Shown here: piece by piece, positions 24,304 to 32,933 of the stretch
Numbering within the stretch: position 1 is the stretch's first letter
Layout: the number at the start of each line of letters is the position of its first letter
NCBI GenBank assembly: GCA_025923075.1
Contig: JAICGN010000001.1
Coordinates: forward strand, 51,607-115,606
From: Chitinophagaceae bacterium
GTDB lineage: Bacteria; Bacteroidota; Bacteroidia; Chitinophagales; Chitinophagaceae
DNA: 64,000 nt
Direction of reading: 5' to 3'
Translations under genes and position numbers: made by a program
The notes under the pieces: model-generated
Told to the model about the DNA's origin: nothing
The model's input: only the letters and a program-made list of their open reading frames with translations
The model's database searches: none

Positions 24304-24699
24304 TCACCTGATCTTTATCATTTTTATTTCAGGGTTAAAATTAATGCCCGGGATATGGCTAACGGTATAAACTGTGTCGCCGGAAACTTTGGTTATTTCT
24401 ACTGTTAAACTTTTGTTCTTTAGATAATTTAGCGATGAATCGGTTTCGGAGATAGGCGTGAGCAGGTATGTGCAATCATTGATCCATTTCACTTCCAGCG
24501 TTGCACTGGCTCCCGTTTCCAGGTTTTTTTCAATTTGTGTGTTTCCTTTTCTTGTAATTTCTCCTTTATAATAGGGCGTATCGATTTCAGTAAGAAATAC
24601 CCCATCTCTGAATTTTGAGCAATCAAGTTTGTGCGATTTTGCGCCAGCATTGCAGCTAATCATAATACCAACTATTATCGCTGAAATACTGATTCTCAT
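24304..24699 (-). CDS. Small lipoprotein of unknown function
   Basis: 131 residues from the ATG at 24697-24699; a start five codons upstream is possible but spoils the signal. The N-terminus MRISISAIIVGIMISCNAGA has a lipobox (MISC). The rest is a beta-rich domain with two cysteines (LDCSKFRDGVFLTEID, LEVKWINDCTYLLTPISE) and ends KMIKIR. I do not recognise the family. Its start lies just inside the purE stop region, so it is probably the gene after purE in a small operon. Confidence 0.65.
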   Translation of the reverse strand: MRISISAIIVGIMISCNAGAKSHKLDCSKFRDGVFLTEIDTPYYKGEITRKGNTQIEKNLETGASATLEVKWINDCTYLLTPISETDSSLNYLKNKSLTVEITKVSGDTVYTVSHIPGINFNPEIKMIKIR

Positions 24700-24706
24700 A
24701 TTTGGG

Positions 24707-25219
24707 TCAATCAAATTTATTCTCCCAACCTGCTTTTTTCATCTTCTCAACCTTTTTAATTACATCGTTACTGAGAGAGTTTTTAAACGTCGTTACTTTT
24801 TTAGAAACCTTTGCATCAAATGTTCCGATAATTTCAGCAGCTAATATGCCGGCATTCTTTGCTGCATTCAATGCTACCGTGGCAACAGGCACACCATTTG
24901 GCATTTGTAAAATTGAAAGAACAGAATCCCATCCATCAATTGAGTTGGATGATTTAATAGGAACGCCAATGACTGGCAAAGAAGTTATCGATGCAACCAT
25001 GCCCGGCAAATGTGCTGCCCCACCTGCGCCAGCAATAATCACTTTCAATCCTCTTTTTTTTGCTTTTTGTGCATAGTCAACCATTCGCAATGGTGTACGA
25101 TGTGCAGATACCACTGTTACTTCGTGTGCTATTCCAAATTCCTTGAGCAGATCCGATGCCGTCTGCATAACAGTGAGATCACTATCGCTGCCCATAATTA
25201 TTCCTACAAGTGGTTTCAT
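24707..25219 (-). CDS. purE: N5-carboxyaminoimidazole ribonucleotide mutase PurE
   Basis: 170 residues with the PurE signature: [20 protein letters not shown] at the start, [19 protein letters not shown] with the catalytic histidine, [17 protein letters not shown] and [20 protein letters not shown]. It converts N5-CAIR to CAIR in purine synthesis. Its partner PurK is 6 kb away on the same strand (31508-32629), separated by the efflux operon. Usual length; ATG start. Confidence 0.95.
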   Translation of the reverse strand: MKPLVGIIMGSDSDLTVMQTASDLLKEFGIAHEVTVVSAHRTPLRMVDYAQKAKKRGLKVIIAGAGGAAHLPGMVASITSLPVIGVPIKSSNSIDGWDSVLSILQMPNGVPVATVALNAAKNAGILAAEIIGTFDAKVSKKVTTFKNSLSNDVIKKVEKMKKAGWENKFD

Positions 25220-25352
25220 GAAGCAAAGAAAGCGAAAAATACTTCATGCAAAGGCGCAAAATTCTAAAACATTAGCCACAAAGAAATTTCAAAGTAAAAA
25301 TCCTTTTTACGTCTTTGCAATCGCAATAGCTATCGGGATTTTGTGCGAAGCC

Positions 25353-26720
25353 TTATCTAACTAAGTCACCCTTTAATCGCATTAGCTCAGTTTCTGCTAC
25401 CTTGGTATTGTAGCGGGCAGCAATTAGCCTGTCATATGCATCCTCAAGGCTTTTTTGTGCTTCCCGTAGCTGGAGATAAGTAGCCTGACCGAGACGGTAC
25501 GTTTCAAGAATAATACTAACGTTTTCTTTTGCCAGTAAAATATTTGTCTCTTCAAGATCCAACGCCTGTTTTTGAAATTCATATTCTTTAAAAGCATTCA
25601 CGACATTAAGATTGATCAATGATTTCTGGTTTTCAAGAGTCAACTGCTGGAATTGAATATCCAACTCGGCTTGTTTGACAAGACGGTGAGCATTGCGGTT
25701 ATTAAGTATGGGAATAGTAGCCGAGAAACCATAGTTGTACCCCCTGTTTTGATTGAAAAGTGGAAGTGCCGGGTTTAATGCAACATCATTATTAGTACGG
25801 CTATAATTATAAGCTGAATTAAAAGATATTACGGGGAATTTTTCTGCCTTTCTTTGTTTCAGTGTGAGGTTAGCAAGATCAATATTCTTTCTTAGTATCT
25901 GTAAAACAGGATTGGTGTTTTCCAGGTTATTCTGTATTTCCTCCATTGTGATGCTTGTATTAAAAGGAATGGAATCACTCACTTCGTAATTACTGCCAGC
26001 AGCTACATTCATCGTTTGATTTAGTCTTTCCTTTAATTGCTGTATCAATGTCATCTGCCTTAGTTGAGACGACTTTTGCGAATTAAGATCCACTTTACTT
26101 TGCAAAACTTCTGGCTTGGCTCCGACACCTATATCGAGTTTTCGCTGCGAAAGATCAACTCTTGTTTGACTGATGCTCATCTGCTCTTCAATAGCTCTTA
26201 ACTGTTGTTTCTGGCGTACGATAATATAGTACTGGTTAATTACCTGGGCAACTGTATTTACCACCTGGTCCTTGATAGTTAGTTCGCCGAGGCGTACCAG
26301 TTCTTCAGCCTGGTCCCTTATCACAAACATTCTGCCGCCATCAAATAACGTCCAGTTTAATGTAACTGATGAATTCACATTATTTGTTTTTACATCTCCC
26401 TCACGTTTCAGGCCGCTTGAGAATTCCTGTCTTTGGTTGTTATTGTTCCACACGGCGCCAACATTTGCGTTCAAACGGGGCAAAAAAATTGCGTTGCGAT
26501 ATGAGTTGTCCAACGCTGCAACTGCGGAATCATTTCTTGATAGGCTGATATCGTAGTTGTATTGTAAGGCTGTTGCGATCGCCTCTTCAAGCGTTAAAAA
26601 TCTTTGTGCCTGTAAAGGATTTGCAAATAAGAACAAAGCTGAGCAAAGAACAGAAAGACAAACCCCTCGAATACTCTCAGGGCAGGCTGTGCGTCGCAAC
26701 ATAAGTTTAATAGGATTCAT
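25353..26720 (-). CDS. TolC-family outer membrane efflux protein
   Basis: About 455 residues from ATG 26720. Two OEP repeats have the TolC pattern: FLTLEEAIATALQYNYDISL, the helix ending LLLAKENVSIILETYRLGQA, and YLQLREAQKSLEDAYDRLIA. It forms the outer-membrane duct of the RND pump encoded upstream (14 bases away). The signal peptide is unusual: between MNPIKLM and the hydrophobic core (LSVLCSALFLFANPLQAQ) lies RRTACPESIRGVC, encoded by a dispersed repeat that recurs at 3090-3108. A CCGATAGC-type palindrome lies downstream at about 25324. Confidence 0.9.
   Translation of the reverse strand: MNPIKLMLRRTACPESIRGVCLSVLCSALFLFANPLQAQRFLTLEEAIATALQYNYDISLSRNDSAVAALDNSYRNAIFLPRLNANVGAVWNNNNQRQEFSSGLKREGDVKTNNVNSSVTLNWTLFDGGRMFVIRDQAEELVRLGELTIKDQVVNTVAQVINQYYIIVRQKQQLRAIEEQMSISQTRVDLSQRKLDIGVGAKPEVLQSKVDLNSQKSSQLRQMTLIQQLKERLNQTMNVAAGSNYEVSDSIPFNTSITMEEIQNNLENTNPVLQILRKNIDLANLTLKQRKAEKFPVISFNSAYNYSRTNNDVALNPALPLFNQNRGYNYGFSATIPILNNRNAHRLVKQAELDIQFQQLTLENQKSLINLNVVNAFKEYEFQKQALDLEETNILLAKENVSIILETYRLGQATYLQLREAQKSLEDAYDRLIAARYNTKVAETELMRLKGDLVR
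26688..26706. repeat. Dispersed repeat inside the TolC signal-peptide coding region
   Basis: TGTGCGTCGCAACATAAGT differs by two bases from the copy at 3090-3108. The adjoining CCCCTCGAATACTCTCAGGG (26663-26682) is itself an imperfect palindrome of the CCTTCGACAAGCTCAGG type. Confidence 0.65.
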
Positions 26721-26734
26721 AAGCTGATACAAAA

Positions 26735-29700
26735 TTAATCATGAGCTTCCTTCATTTCAGCAACTGCCAACTCTGTATCAAGATTGCTGGCTTTCTTTTT
26801 TGAAGAAAGATATGAGTAGAGTGCCGGCACTACGTATAAAGTAAGCACAAGGGCAAAAAGCATACCGCCTACAATTACAATACCCAGCGGCACACGGCTT
26901 TTACCTGCAGAACCGAAAGCAAGTGCAATCGGTAATGCTCCCAGCGTAGTGGCAAGTGTAGTCATCAGGATCGGGCGCAAACGAGCAACTGCCGCATCAA
27001 CAGCAGCAGGCATTTTTTGCTCACCGCGACGACGTTTCTGATTGGCAAACTCCACGATCAAAATTCCATTCTTTGTAACAAGACCGATCAACATAATGAT
27101 ACCGATCTGTGAAAAGATATTAATAGTTTGTCCGAAAGCCCACAAGGTGAGCACCGCACCTGCTAGCGCAAGCGGTACGGTGATCATAATAATAAGTGGA
27201 TCGATAAAGCTTTCAAATTGTGCGGCAAGCACTAAAAAGATAAGAATTAAAGCCAGCAGGAATGCAAATGACGTATTTGAGGAGCTTTCAGCAAAATCCC
27301 TTGATGCGCCGGAAAGCGATGTCTCAAATGTCTCATCCAGTACTCTATCAGCGATCTTTTCCATTTCTGCGATTCCATCGCCAATTGTTTTTCCGGGAGC
27401 AAGTGCTGCCTGCACCGTTGCACTCTTGAAACGATTAAAGTGAAGAATACTTGGCGGATTGGCCATTTCTTCCATTCTTACTACATTGTCAAGCTGGATC
27501 AGCTCGCCCCGATTATTTCTTACAAAAAATCCTTTGAGATCCAACGGATCGTCACGATCTCCTCTAGCTACCTGTGCTATTACCTGGTATTGTTTTCCAT
27601 TCATAATGAAATATCCAAAACGACGCCCGCTAAGCGCCAGTTGAAGCGTAGTAGAAATATCCTGTACAGATACTCCAAGCTCATTTGCTTTTAACCTGTC
27701 GATTGTTATTTGTAATTCCGGCTGGTTGAATTTTAAGTTTACATCAGTATTCAGGAAAATTGGGTTCTTCCGAACTTCTTCCATGAAAGCAGGGATTCTC
27801 TCTTTCAGCTTTTCAAAATTCAGGTTTTGGAGGACAAACTGAACAGGGTTTGCACCACGTCCACCAAGGCCTACTGATATTGTTTGTTCTTGTGTTGCAA
27901 ACACCCTGAGATTATTATAACGGCGATACATACGGCTCATTTGTTGTGCAATTTCATCTTGTGATCTTTCTCGTTCAGATGCGTCTACCAAACCCATACT
28001 TATAAATGCCGCATTACTGCCGCCACTACCAAAACCAGGTGCAAAAGTGAGTACAACATTTTTTTCAGGGATGGAATCAAGCAATTGTTGTGTTATTTCA
28101 TACGCAACTTTATCTGTAAAGTCAAAGTCCGCGCCTTCAGGACCAGTGATACTTGTGCGTATACGGTTACGGTCTTCCATAGGGGCAAGCTCAGAAGGCA
28201 ACCCTTTACCAACAAAATAGATGATGCCGGCACATACAAGAACGAGAACAATGGCAAGCCAGCGAAGTCTCATGAAACCCTCAAGGCTTGTTCTGTATAA
28301 ATTTTCAAGACCGGTAAAGAAAGGTTCCGTCTTTCGGTAAAACCATGAATGTTTATGCGGATTCTTCTTCGCCATATAAATATTCAGCACCGGCGTAAGG
28401 GTCAGGGAGACAAAAGCTGAGATCAAAACGGCGCCGGCAAGTACGATACCGAATTCGCGGAAAAGCCTTCCCACAAACCCTTCCAAAAAAATGATGGGGA
28501 GAAAAACTATTGCAAGCGTGATTGATGTGGCAATTACGGCAAAATAAATTTCCTTTGATCCTTCAAGAGCAGCTCTGTGTTTGTTCATGCCCTCTTCCAT
28601 TTTCTTAAAAATGTTTTCCGTCACCACAATACCATCATCCACGACAAGACCAGTGGCAAGGACAATAGCCAGTAGTGTAAGCACATTGATAGAAAAACCC
28701 ATCAGGTACATAATAAAGAATGCACCGATAAGTGATACCGGGATATCTATCAATGGCCGAAGTGCAAGTGTCCATTCACGGAAGAAAAGGAAGATTATAG
28801 CAACTACCAGTAAAATAGCAATAACAAGCGTCTCTTTTACCTCACTGATAGCGTTACGGACAAAAGTCGTACGATCATACCCAACTTCAAGGAGTATATC
28901 CGGCGGCATGTCTTTTTTGATCTCCCCGATTCGCTTATATATCTCATCAGTGATCTCGATCTGGTTACTTCCGGGCTGCGCTACGACACCCATGTTAACT
29001 GAAAGCACATTATTTTTTCTTGAAGATTGTTCTTCATTATCCGGACCAAGCTCTGCATACCCAACATCTTTATAACGAACAACACCATTATTATCTTCAC
29101 GAAGGATAAGGTCATTGAAATCAGTTTCAGTGGTGAGCTTCCCAAATGTTTTGACGATAAGCTGGGTTGTATTACCGCGGATCTTTCCCCCCGGTAGTTC
29201 TATGTTTTCTCTATCTAATGCGAGACGAATGTCGTTGATTGTAAGTTTATATGCAGAAAGCTTCGCCGGATCGATCCAAAGCCTCATGGAATATCTTCTC
29301 CCAAAAACATTCACACCACTTACCCCTGAAATTGTTTGCAGTCTTTCCTGTACAACGTTTTCCGCGTAATCGGTTAATTCCATCAGCCCCTTACTTTGAC
29401 TTTGGATCTGTAAAAATACTATCGGGTCAGAATCAGAATCCGCTTTGCTGACGATGGGGGGTGCATCAATATCCTGCGGCAGTTGACCAAGTGCCTGGGA
29501 TACTTTATCTCTCACATCATTAGCCGCCCTTTCCAGATCAACATTGAGTTCAAACTCAACAGTAATATTGCTGCTTCCTGTGGAGCTGCTTGAAGTAATG
29601 TTTTTTACACCCGGCACACCATTCACTGCTTTTTCAAGAGGCTCGGTTATTTGTTGCTCGATGATGTCAGAGTTTGCACCGACATATGAAGTACGCACGT

Positions 29701-29836
29701 TTACAACCGCCGGATCAATAGCAGGATATTCACGAACACCCAGGTATTTATAACCGATACCACCAAAAATGATAATCACTATGGAACAAACCATCGCAAG
29801 TACCGGTCGTCTTAAACTTAATTCTGAAAGATTCAT
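26735..29836 (-). CDS. RND multidrug efflux inner-membrane transporter (AcrB/MexB type, HAE1)
   Basis: 1033 residues, full length. It starts MNLSELSLRRPVLAMVCSIV and has twelve predicted membrane spans in two halves. Helix 4 carries the proton-relay aspartates (ATGLVVDDGIVVTENI). Other hallmarks are ITSSSSTGSSNITVEFELNV, the second-half helix LVTKNGILIVEFANQ, and RLRPILMTTLATTLGALPIA. It exports hydrophobic compounds with the adaptor at 30290-31354 and the TolC-type protein at 25353-26720. The usual adaptor-pump spacing is broken by a decayed four-helix-bundle gene. Confidence 0.94.
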   Translation of the reverse strand: MNLSELSLRRPVLAMVCSIVIIIFGGIGYKYLGVREYPAIDPAVVNVRTSYVGANSDIIEQQITEPLEKAVNGVPGVKNITSSSSTGSSNITVEFELNVDLERAANDVRDKVSQALGQLPQDIDAPPIVSKADSDSDPIVFLQIQSQSKGLMELTDYAENVVQERLQTISGVSGVNVFGRRYSMRLWIDPAKLSAYKLTINDIRLALDRENIELPGGKIRGNTTQLIVKTFGKLTTETDFNDLILREDNNGVVRYKDVGYAELGPDNEEQSSRKNNVLSVNMGVVAQPGSNQIEITDEIYKRIGEIKKDMPPDILLEVGYDRTTFVRNAISEVKETLVIAILLVVAIIFLFFREWTLALRPLIDIPVSLIGAFFIMYLMGFSINVLTLLAIVLATGLVVDDGIVVTENIFKKMEEGMNKHRAALEGSKEIYFAVIATSITLAIVFLPIIFLEGFVGRLFREFGIVLAGAVLISAFVSLTLTPVLNIYMAKKNPHKHSWFYRKTEPFFTGLENLYRTSLEGFMRLRWLAIVLVLVCAGIIYFVGKGLPSELAPMEDRNRIRTSITGPEGADFDFTDKVAYEITQQLLDSIPEKNVVLTFAPGFGSGGSNAAFISMGLVDASERERSQDEIAQQMSRMYRRYNNLRVFATQEQTISVGLGGRGANPVQFVLQNLNFEKLKERIPAFMEEVRKNPIFLNTDVNLKFNQPELQITIDRLKANELGVSVQDISTTLQLALSGRRFGYFIMNGKQYQVIAQVARGDRDDPLDLKGFFVRNNRGELIQLDNVVRMEEMANPPSILHFNRFKSATVQAALAPGKTIGDGIAEMEKIADRVLDETFETSLSGASRDFAESSSNTSFAFLLALILIFLVLAAQFESFIDPLIIMITVPLALAGAVLTLWAFGQTINIFSQIGIIMLIGLVTKNGILIVEFANQKRRRGEQKMPAAVDAAVARLRPILMTTLATTLGALPIALAFGSAGKSRVPLGIVIVGGMLFALVLTLYVVPALYSYLSSKKKASNLDTELAVAEMKEAHD

Positions 29837-29868
29837 AAAGTGAGTGCTGAGTAGTGAGTTGTCAGTTT

Positions 29869-30223
29869 TTACTTTCCAATCAAACCGCTCAATATTTTAT
29901 AAGTTGTAATAATAATATTTCCAAAGTTTTTTGAATTGTTCCATCGTTACATAGGACAATTTAAATGCCACACCAATTGCGGTATCAACCTCCTCGGCCG
30001 ATCCTCTGGCTATTTCATAAAACCTTTTTCTGTCATTAACAGATTTCCGGGAACATCCTCCAGCGACATCTAAATGAACAGACAAAGCTGCCCTCTTGAT
30101 TTGGGAGATGACGCCAAATCGTTCACTCTCTGGAAATAATTTTGTCAACCCGTAACATTCAAGAACTAATTCATGTGAAAATTCAGATACGTCAAAGCTG
30201 GTGTGCTTTAGTTATAAATACAT
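29869..30223 (-). pseudogene. Decayed four-helix-bundle protein (S23 / TIGR02436 family)
   Basis: The intact middle reads LKHTSFDVSEFSHELVLECY, then GLTKLFPESERFGVISQIKR and AALSVHLDVAGGCSRK, the hallmark of the small four-helix-bundle family first seen in 23S rRNA intervening sequences. Two lesions are visible. First, ATG TAT TTA is followed by an in-frame TAA (30212-30214) before the homologous part. Second, a run of six A on the coding strand (29927-29932) shifts the frame. Removing one A restores FGNIIITTYKILSGLIGK and a stop at 29869. A 83-residue open frame starting at TTG 30148 remains but lacks the first helix. It could be an assembly error only if both lesions are. Confidence 0.75.
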
Positions 30224-30289
30224 AGTTTTTTAGTTTAAGGTTTAACTCAAAACTATAGTTTTCCAAGGTCACCACTCACTATTCCAAAC

Positions 30290-31354
30290 TCATTGAACGA
30301 TGTTCTTCAATTTAACATCAGCACCTGGTCTTAAAAACAACAGTCCTGTTGTGATCACTGTATCACCTACATTCAAGCCTGTCAATACTTGTACCTTAGA
30401 ACTATCTCTTACGCCCGTGGTGATATCTGCCGGAATTGACTTACCTCCTTTATATAAGTAGACTAATTTTTTTCTTCCCAGGGGTTGCACAACAATAGTT
30501 GGAATAAGGATCGCGTCTTCATTTTTGCCTAATATGATTCTCACTTTCGCAAAAACACCGGGTATCAAAGCAGGATCGGAATCTTTTACCAAAGCTCTAA
30601 TAGCAAGGCTTCTTGTGTTCTCATCCATTTTTACTTCCGCAGCAATAATATTTGCGGTAAATGTTTTGGTGGAACCATCCACCATGAAATTGACTGGTTG
30701 GCCATTTTTCAATTGCGAGCCATATTTTTCAGGAACATTGAACTGTATCTTTAGTTGACTTACCTGGCTGATCGTAGTTACAATTGTTGCTGGTGTAACA
30801 AAAGCACCCGGACTGATATTTCTTAATCCCAGCTTACCGCTAAATGGAGCCCTAATTTCAGTTTTCCGAACAGCTTCTCTTACAATGTTGATATCGGCTT
30901 TCAAATTACTTACTTGTAAAAGGCTAAGATCATATTCCTGCTGACTGATCCCCTGGATTTTTAGAAGTTGCCCCTGCCTGTCCTCAGTTTGCTCAGCTAT
31001 TTTTAACTGTACTTCGAGCTTTCTCAATTGTGCCTGCAGGTCGCCATCATATAATTTAGCCAGCAAAGCACCTTTGCCAACAAACGTTCCTTCTCTCACA
31101 TTCAATTGTACCACCCGCCCTGATATCTCCGGATGAATTTCTGTAGTTTCACCTGCCAATATTGTTCCGGGAATTTCAATATCGGCACTTAGTGGTTGGG
31201 TGGAAACAATTAATGCATCTGCACTTATCGACTGCTGTTGCTGTTGGGTACTGGTAGTAGTGGCCGTTGCGTTTTTCTTTTTGCTGCCACAGGAAAGAAA
31301 CAGAGAGCTTAAGATTATTAAACCTATTCCAGGAATTTGTTTGAGATTGTTCAC
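30290..31354 (-). CDS. RND efflux periplasmic adaptor (membrane fusion protein), lipoprotein
   Basis: 354 residues from a GTG at 31352-31354. The signal ends in the lipobox LFLSCGSKKKN. The order is a lipoyl half (EISGRVVQLNVREGTFVGKG), an alpha hairpin (about 105-150), the second lipoyl half (AVRKTEIRAPFSGKLGLRNI), a beta-barrel (QLKIQFNVPEKYGSQLKNGQ) and a membrane-proximal domain (TTGVRDSSKVQVLTGLNVGD). It links the RND pump and TolC-type channel encoded downstream. A TAAGTTTG -7 box with a TTG 16 bases upstream lies at 31426-31452, giving a leader of about 70 bases. Confidence 0.92.
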   Translation of the reverse strand: MNNLKQIPGIGLIILSSLFLSCGSKKKNATATTTSTQQQQQSISADALIVSTQPLSADIEIPGTILAGETTEIHPEISGRVVQLNVREGTFVGKGALLAKLYDGDLQAQLRKLEVQLKIAEQTEDRQGQLLKIQGISQQEYDLSLLQVSNLKADINIVREAVRKTEIRAPFSGKLGLRNISPGAFVTPATIVTTISQVSQLKIQFNVPEKYGSQLKNGQPVNFMVDGSTKTFTANIIAAEVKMDENTRSLAIRALVKDSDPALIPGVFAKVRIILGKNEDAILIPTIVVQPLGRKKLVYLYKGGKSIPADITTGVRDSSKVQVLTGLNVGDTVITTGLLFLRPGADVKLKNIVQ

Positions 31355-31425
31355 GTTCGGGCAGTTATGATTTAAGCTTAAAAATAAATACTTATCAGTG
31401 TTTAGGGGTACAGAATTTGACGTCG

Positions 31426-31452
31426 CAAACTTAGAAATCCTTTGGTACTCAA
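31426..31452 (-). promoter_or_regulatory. Promoter of the efflux operon (TTG-N16-TAAGTTTG)
   Basis: The minus strand carries TAAGTTTG at 31426-31433, matching TAnnTTTG. A TTG lies at 31450-31452 with a 16-base spacer, close to the Bacteroidota -33/-7 spacing. Confidence 0.5.
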
Positions 31453-31507
31453 AAAATTAATTATCTGCCTGTTATGAGTGGTTTTTTCAAATGATAAGAG
31501 GAAGTGG

Positions 31508-32629
31508 TCAGGATATTGGATGCAAGGTATGTTTTACTTTATTCGATTTATGAAGAAGGTCTTGCTTTTCCCTGCTCAAAATCGTGACATGCCCCATTTT
31601 TCTTCCGGGCTTGGTTTGTTTCTTGCCGTAGATATGAATAAAGGCATTGTCTATTTTCATAACTTCTTCGAGCCCTTCATATTTCACGTCACCATTACAG
31701 CCCTCGGCCCCTATAATATTGACCATGATAGAAGGAAGAATAGCATCGGTATTGCCGAATGGATAGCCAAGCATTAAACGCCAGAGCATATCAAACTGGC
31801 TGCTATAATGAGCTTCAATGGTATGATGTCCGCTATTATGGACCCGTGGCGCTGTTTCATTCACAAATACATCACCGCCCTTGTCTATAAACATTTCTAC
31901 GGCAAAAATACCGGGTGATTTGAAATTGCGGACTACAGTTGAGGCAATGGCTTCAACTTTGTAAAGCGTTTGAATGCCTAATTCAGCCGGACAGAGCTGG
32001 TAATCGAGCAAATTCAGATCATGATCAAAGATCATCTCGACAGGGGGATAAAGAGCCGTTTCCCCTTTTTCATTTATGGCGACCATTTGCGCTATCTCTT
32101 TATCAATTGGTATCAATTTTTCTAAAATGCTTGGGGCATTAAATGCTTTTCCCAAATCGTCTTTATTTTTTAGGATCTGAACCCCACGACCATCATAACC
32201 TCCTTCGCCAAGTTTATGAACTGCCGGCAGAAAACCAATATGGTCTTCCATATCGGAAAGACTGTTTGTTAAAACAAAATCGGCAGTAGGAATGCTATGT
32301 TGATGATAATATTGCTTTTGTAAAATCTTATTCTTGATTATTCGAAGTACAGATGGTTTGGGATAAACTTTTACGCCTTCTGCTTCCAGTTTTTCCAGTG
32401 CATCCACATTCACATTTTCAATTTCGATAGTAATTGCATCAAGGCCTTTACCGAAATTGAAAACTGCATCAAAATCTTTTATATCGCCTTTGGTAAAATG
32501 ATGACATAAATGTCCTGCTGGACATTGGTCATCGTTCTCCATTAAAAAAGTTTCAACAGAATAATTAGCTGCAGCCTGTAACAGCATTCTCCCCAGTTGA
32601 CCACCCCCAAGGATACCGATTTTTTGCAT
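31508..32629 (-). CDS. purK: N5-carboxyaminoimidazole ribonucleotide synthase PurK
   Basis: 373 residues, an ATP-grasp enzyme. It starts MQKIGILGGGQLGRMLLQAA and has DGRGVQILKNKDDL, the ATP-grasp core FAVEMFIDKGGDVFVNETAP, RVHNSGHHTIEAHYSSQFDM, and LSREKQDLL near the C-terminus. It carboxylates AIR with bicarbonate and ATP to form N5-CAIR, the substrate of PurE encoded at 24707-25219. A TATCTTTG box (32634-32641) is immediately upstream on the minus strand, leaving a very short leader. Confidence 0.95.
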   Translation of the reverse strand: MQKIGILGGGQLGRMLLQAAANYSVETFLMENDDQCPAGHLCHHFTKGDIKDFDAVFNFGKGLDAITIEIENVNVDALEKLEAEGVKVYPKPSVLRIIKNKILQKQYYHQHSIPTADFVLTNSLSDMEDHIGFLPAVHKLGEGGYDGRGVQILKNKDDLGKAFNAPSILEKLIPIDKEIAQMVAINEKGETALYPPVEMIFDHDLNLLDYQLCPAELGIQTLYKVEAIASTVVRNFKSPGIFAVEMFIDKGGDVFVNETAPRVHNSGHHTIEAHYSSQFDMLWRLMLGYPFGNTDAILPSIMVNIIGAEGCNGDVKYEGLEEVMKIDNAFIHIYGKKQTKPGRKMGHVTILSREKQDLLHKSNKVKHTLHPIS

Positions 32630-32633
32630 GGCG

Positions 32634-32641
32634 CAAAGATA
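32634..32641 (-). promoter_or_regulatory. -7 promoter box (TATCTTTG) of purK
   Basis: Exact TAnnTTTG match on the minus strand, ending four bases before the purK ATG (32629). The transcript would be almost leaderless. A divergent box lies at 32692-32699. Confidence 0.45.
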
Positions 32642-32691
32642 GGTTTCAAAAGTTTAAGGGTTGAAAGGGTTAATAAGTTTGCTGGTTTGTA

Positions 32692-32699
32692 TAACTTTG
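32692..32699 (+). promoter_or_regulatory. -7 promoter box (TAACTTTG) before the short ORF and HPPD
   Basis: TAACTTTG matches TAnnTTTG and ends four bases before the ATG at 32704. It is likely the promoter for the HPPD transcript as well. Confidence 0.4.
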
Positions 32700-32703
32700 T
32701 TTT

Positions 32704-32880
32704 ATGCTTCCGGATTATCCTCACAAATTGTTTTCTGATAAACGCAATCACTTCGAACTGCTGATGGAGACGCTGGCAATGCACACTCCCACATCCCCTA
32801 CAGGGGAGTCAGGATGCACTCGAAGAATGAAGAATAGAATAATAAATCTACAAGAGTGCTCCTCGATAAACTTAGTGTAA
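32704..32880 (+). CDS. Short ORF (58 aa), possibly an interrupted small gene
   Basis: It begins MLPDYPHKLFSDKRNHFELL directly after a promoter box. From about residue 29 the sequence turns into a repeat-like stretch with TCCCCTACAGGGGA (32794-32807) and ends in TAA. In the HPPD frame, just downstream, lies another coding-like piece (LLDKLSVKLQQAMIRNSIAD, LKKIIMEK) that is not part of known HPPD N-termini. Together they could be a small gene split by a repeat insertion. I do not recognise the family. Confidence 0.3.
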   Translation: MLPDYPHKLFSDKRNHFELLMETLAMHTPTSPTGESGCTRRMKNRIINLQECSSINLV

Positions 32881-32933
32881 AGTTGCAACAGGCGATGATC
32901 AGAAATTCTATCGCTGACCTCAAAAAAATAATT

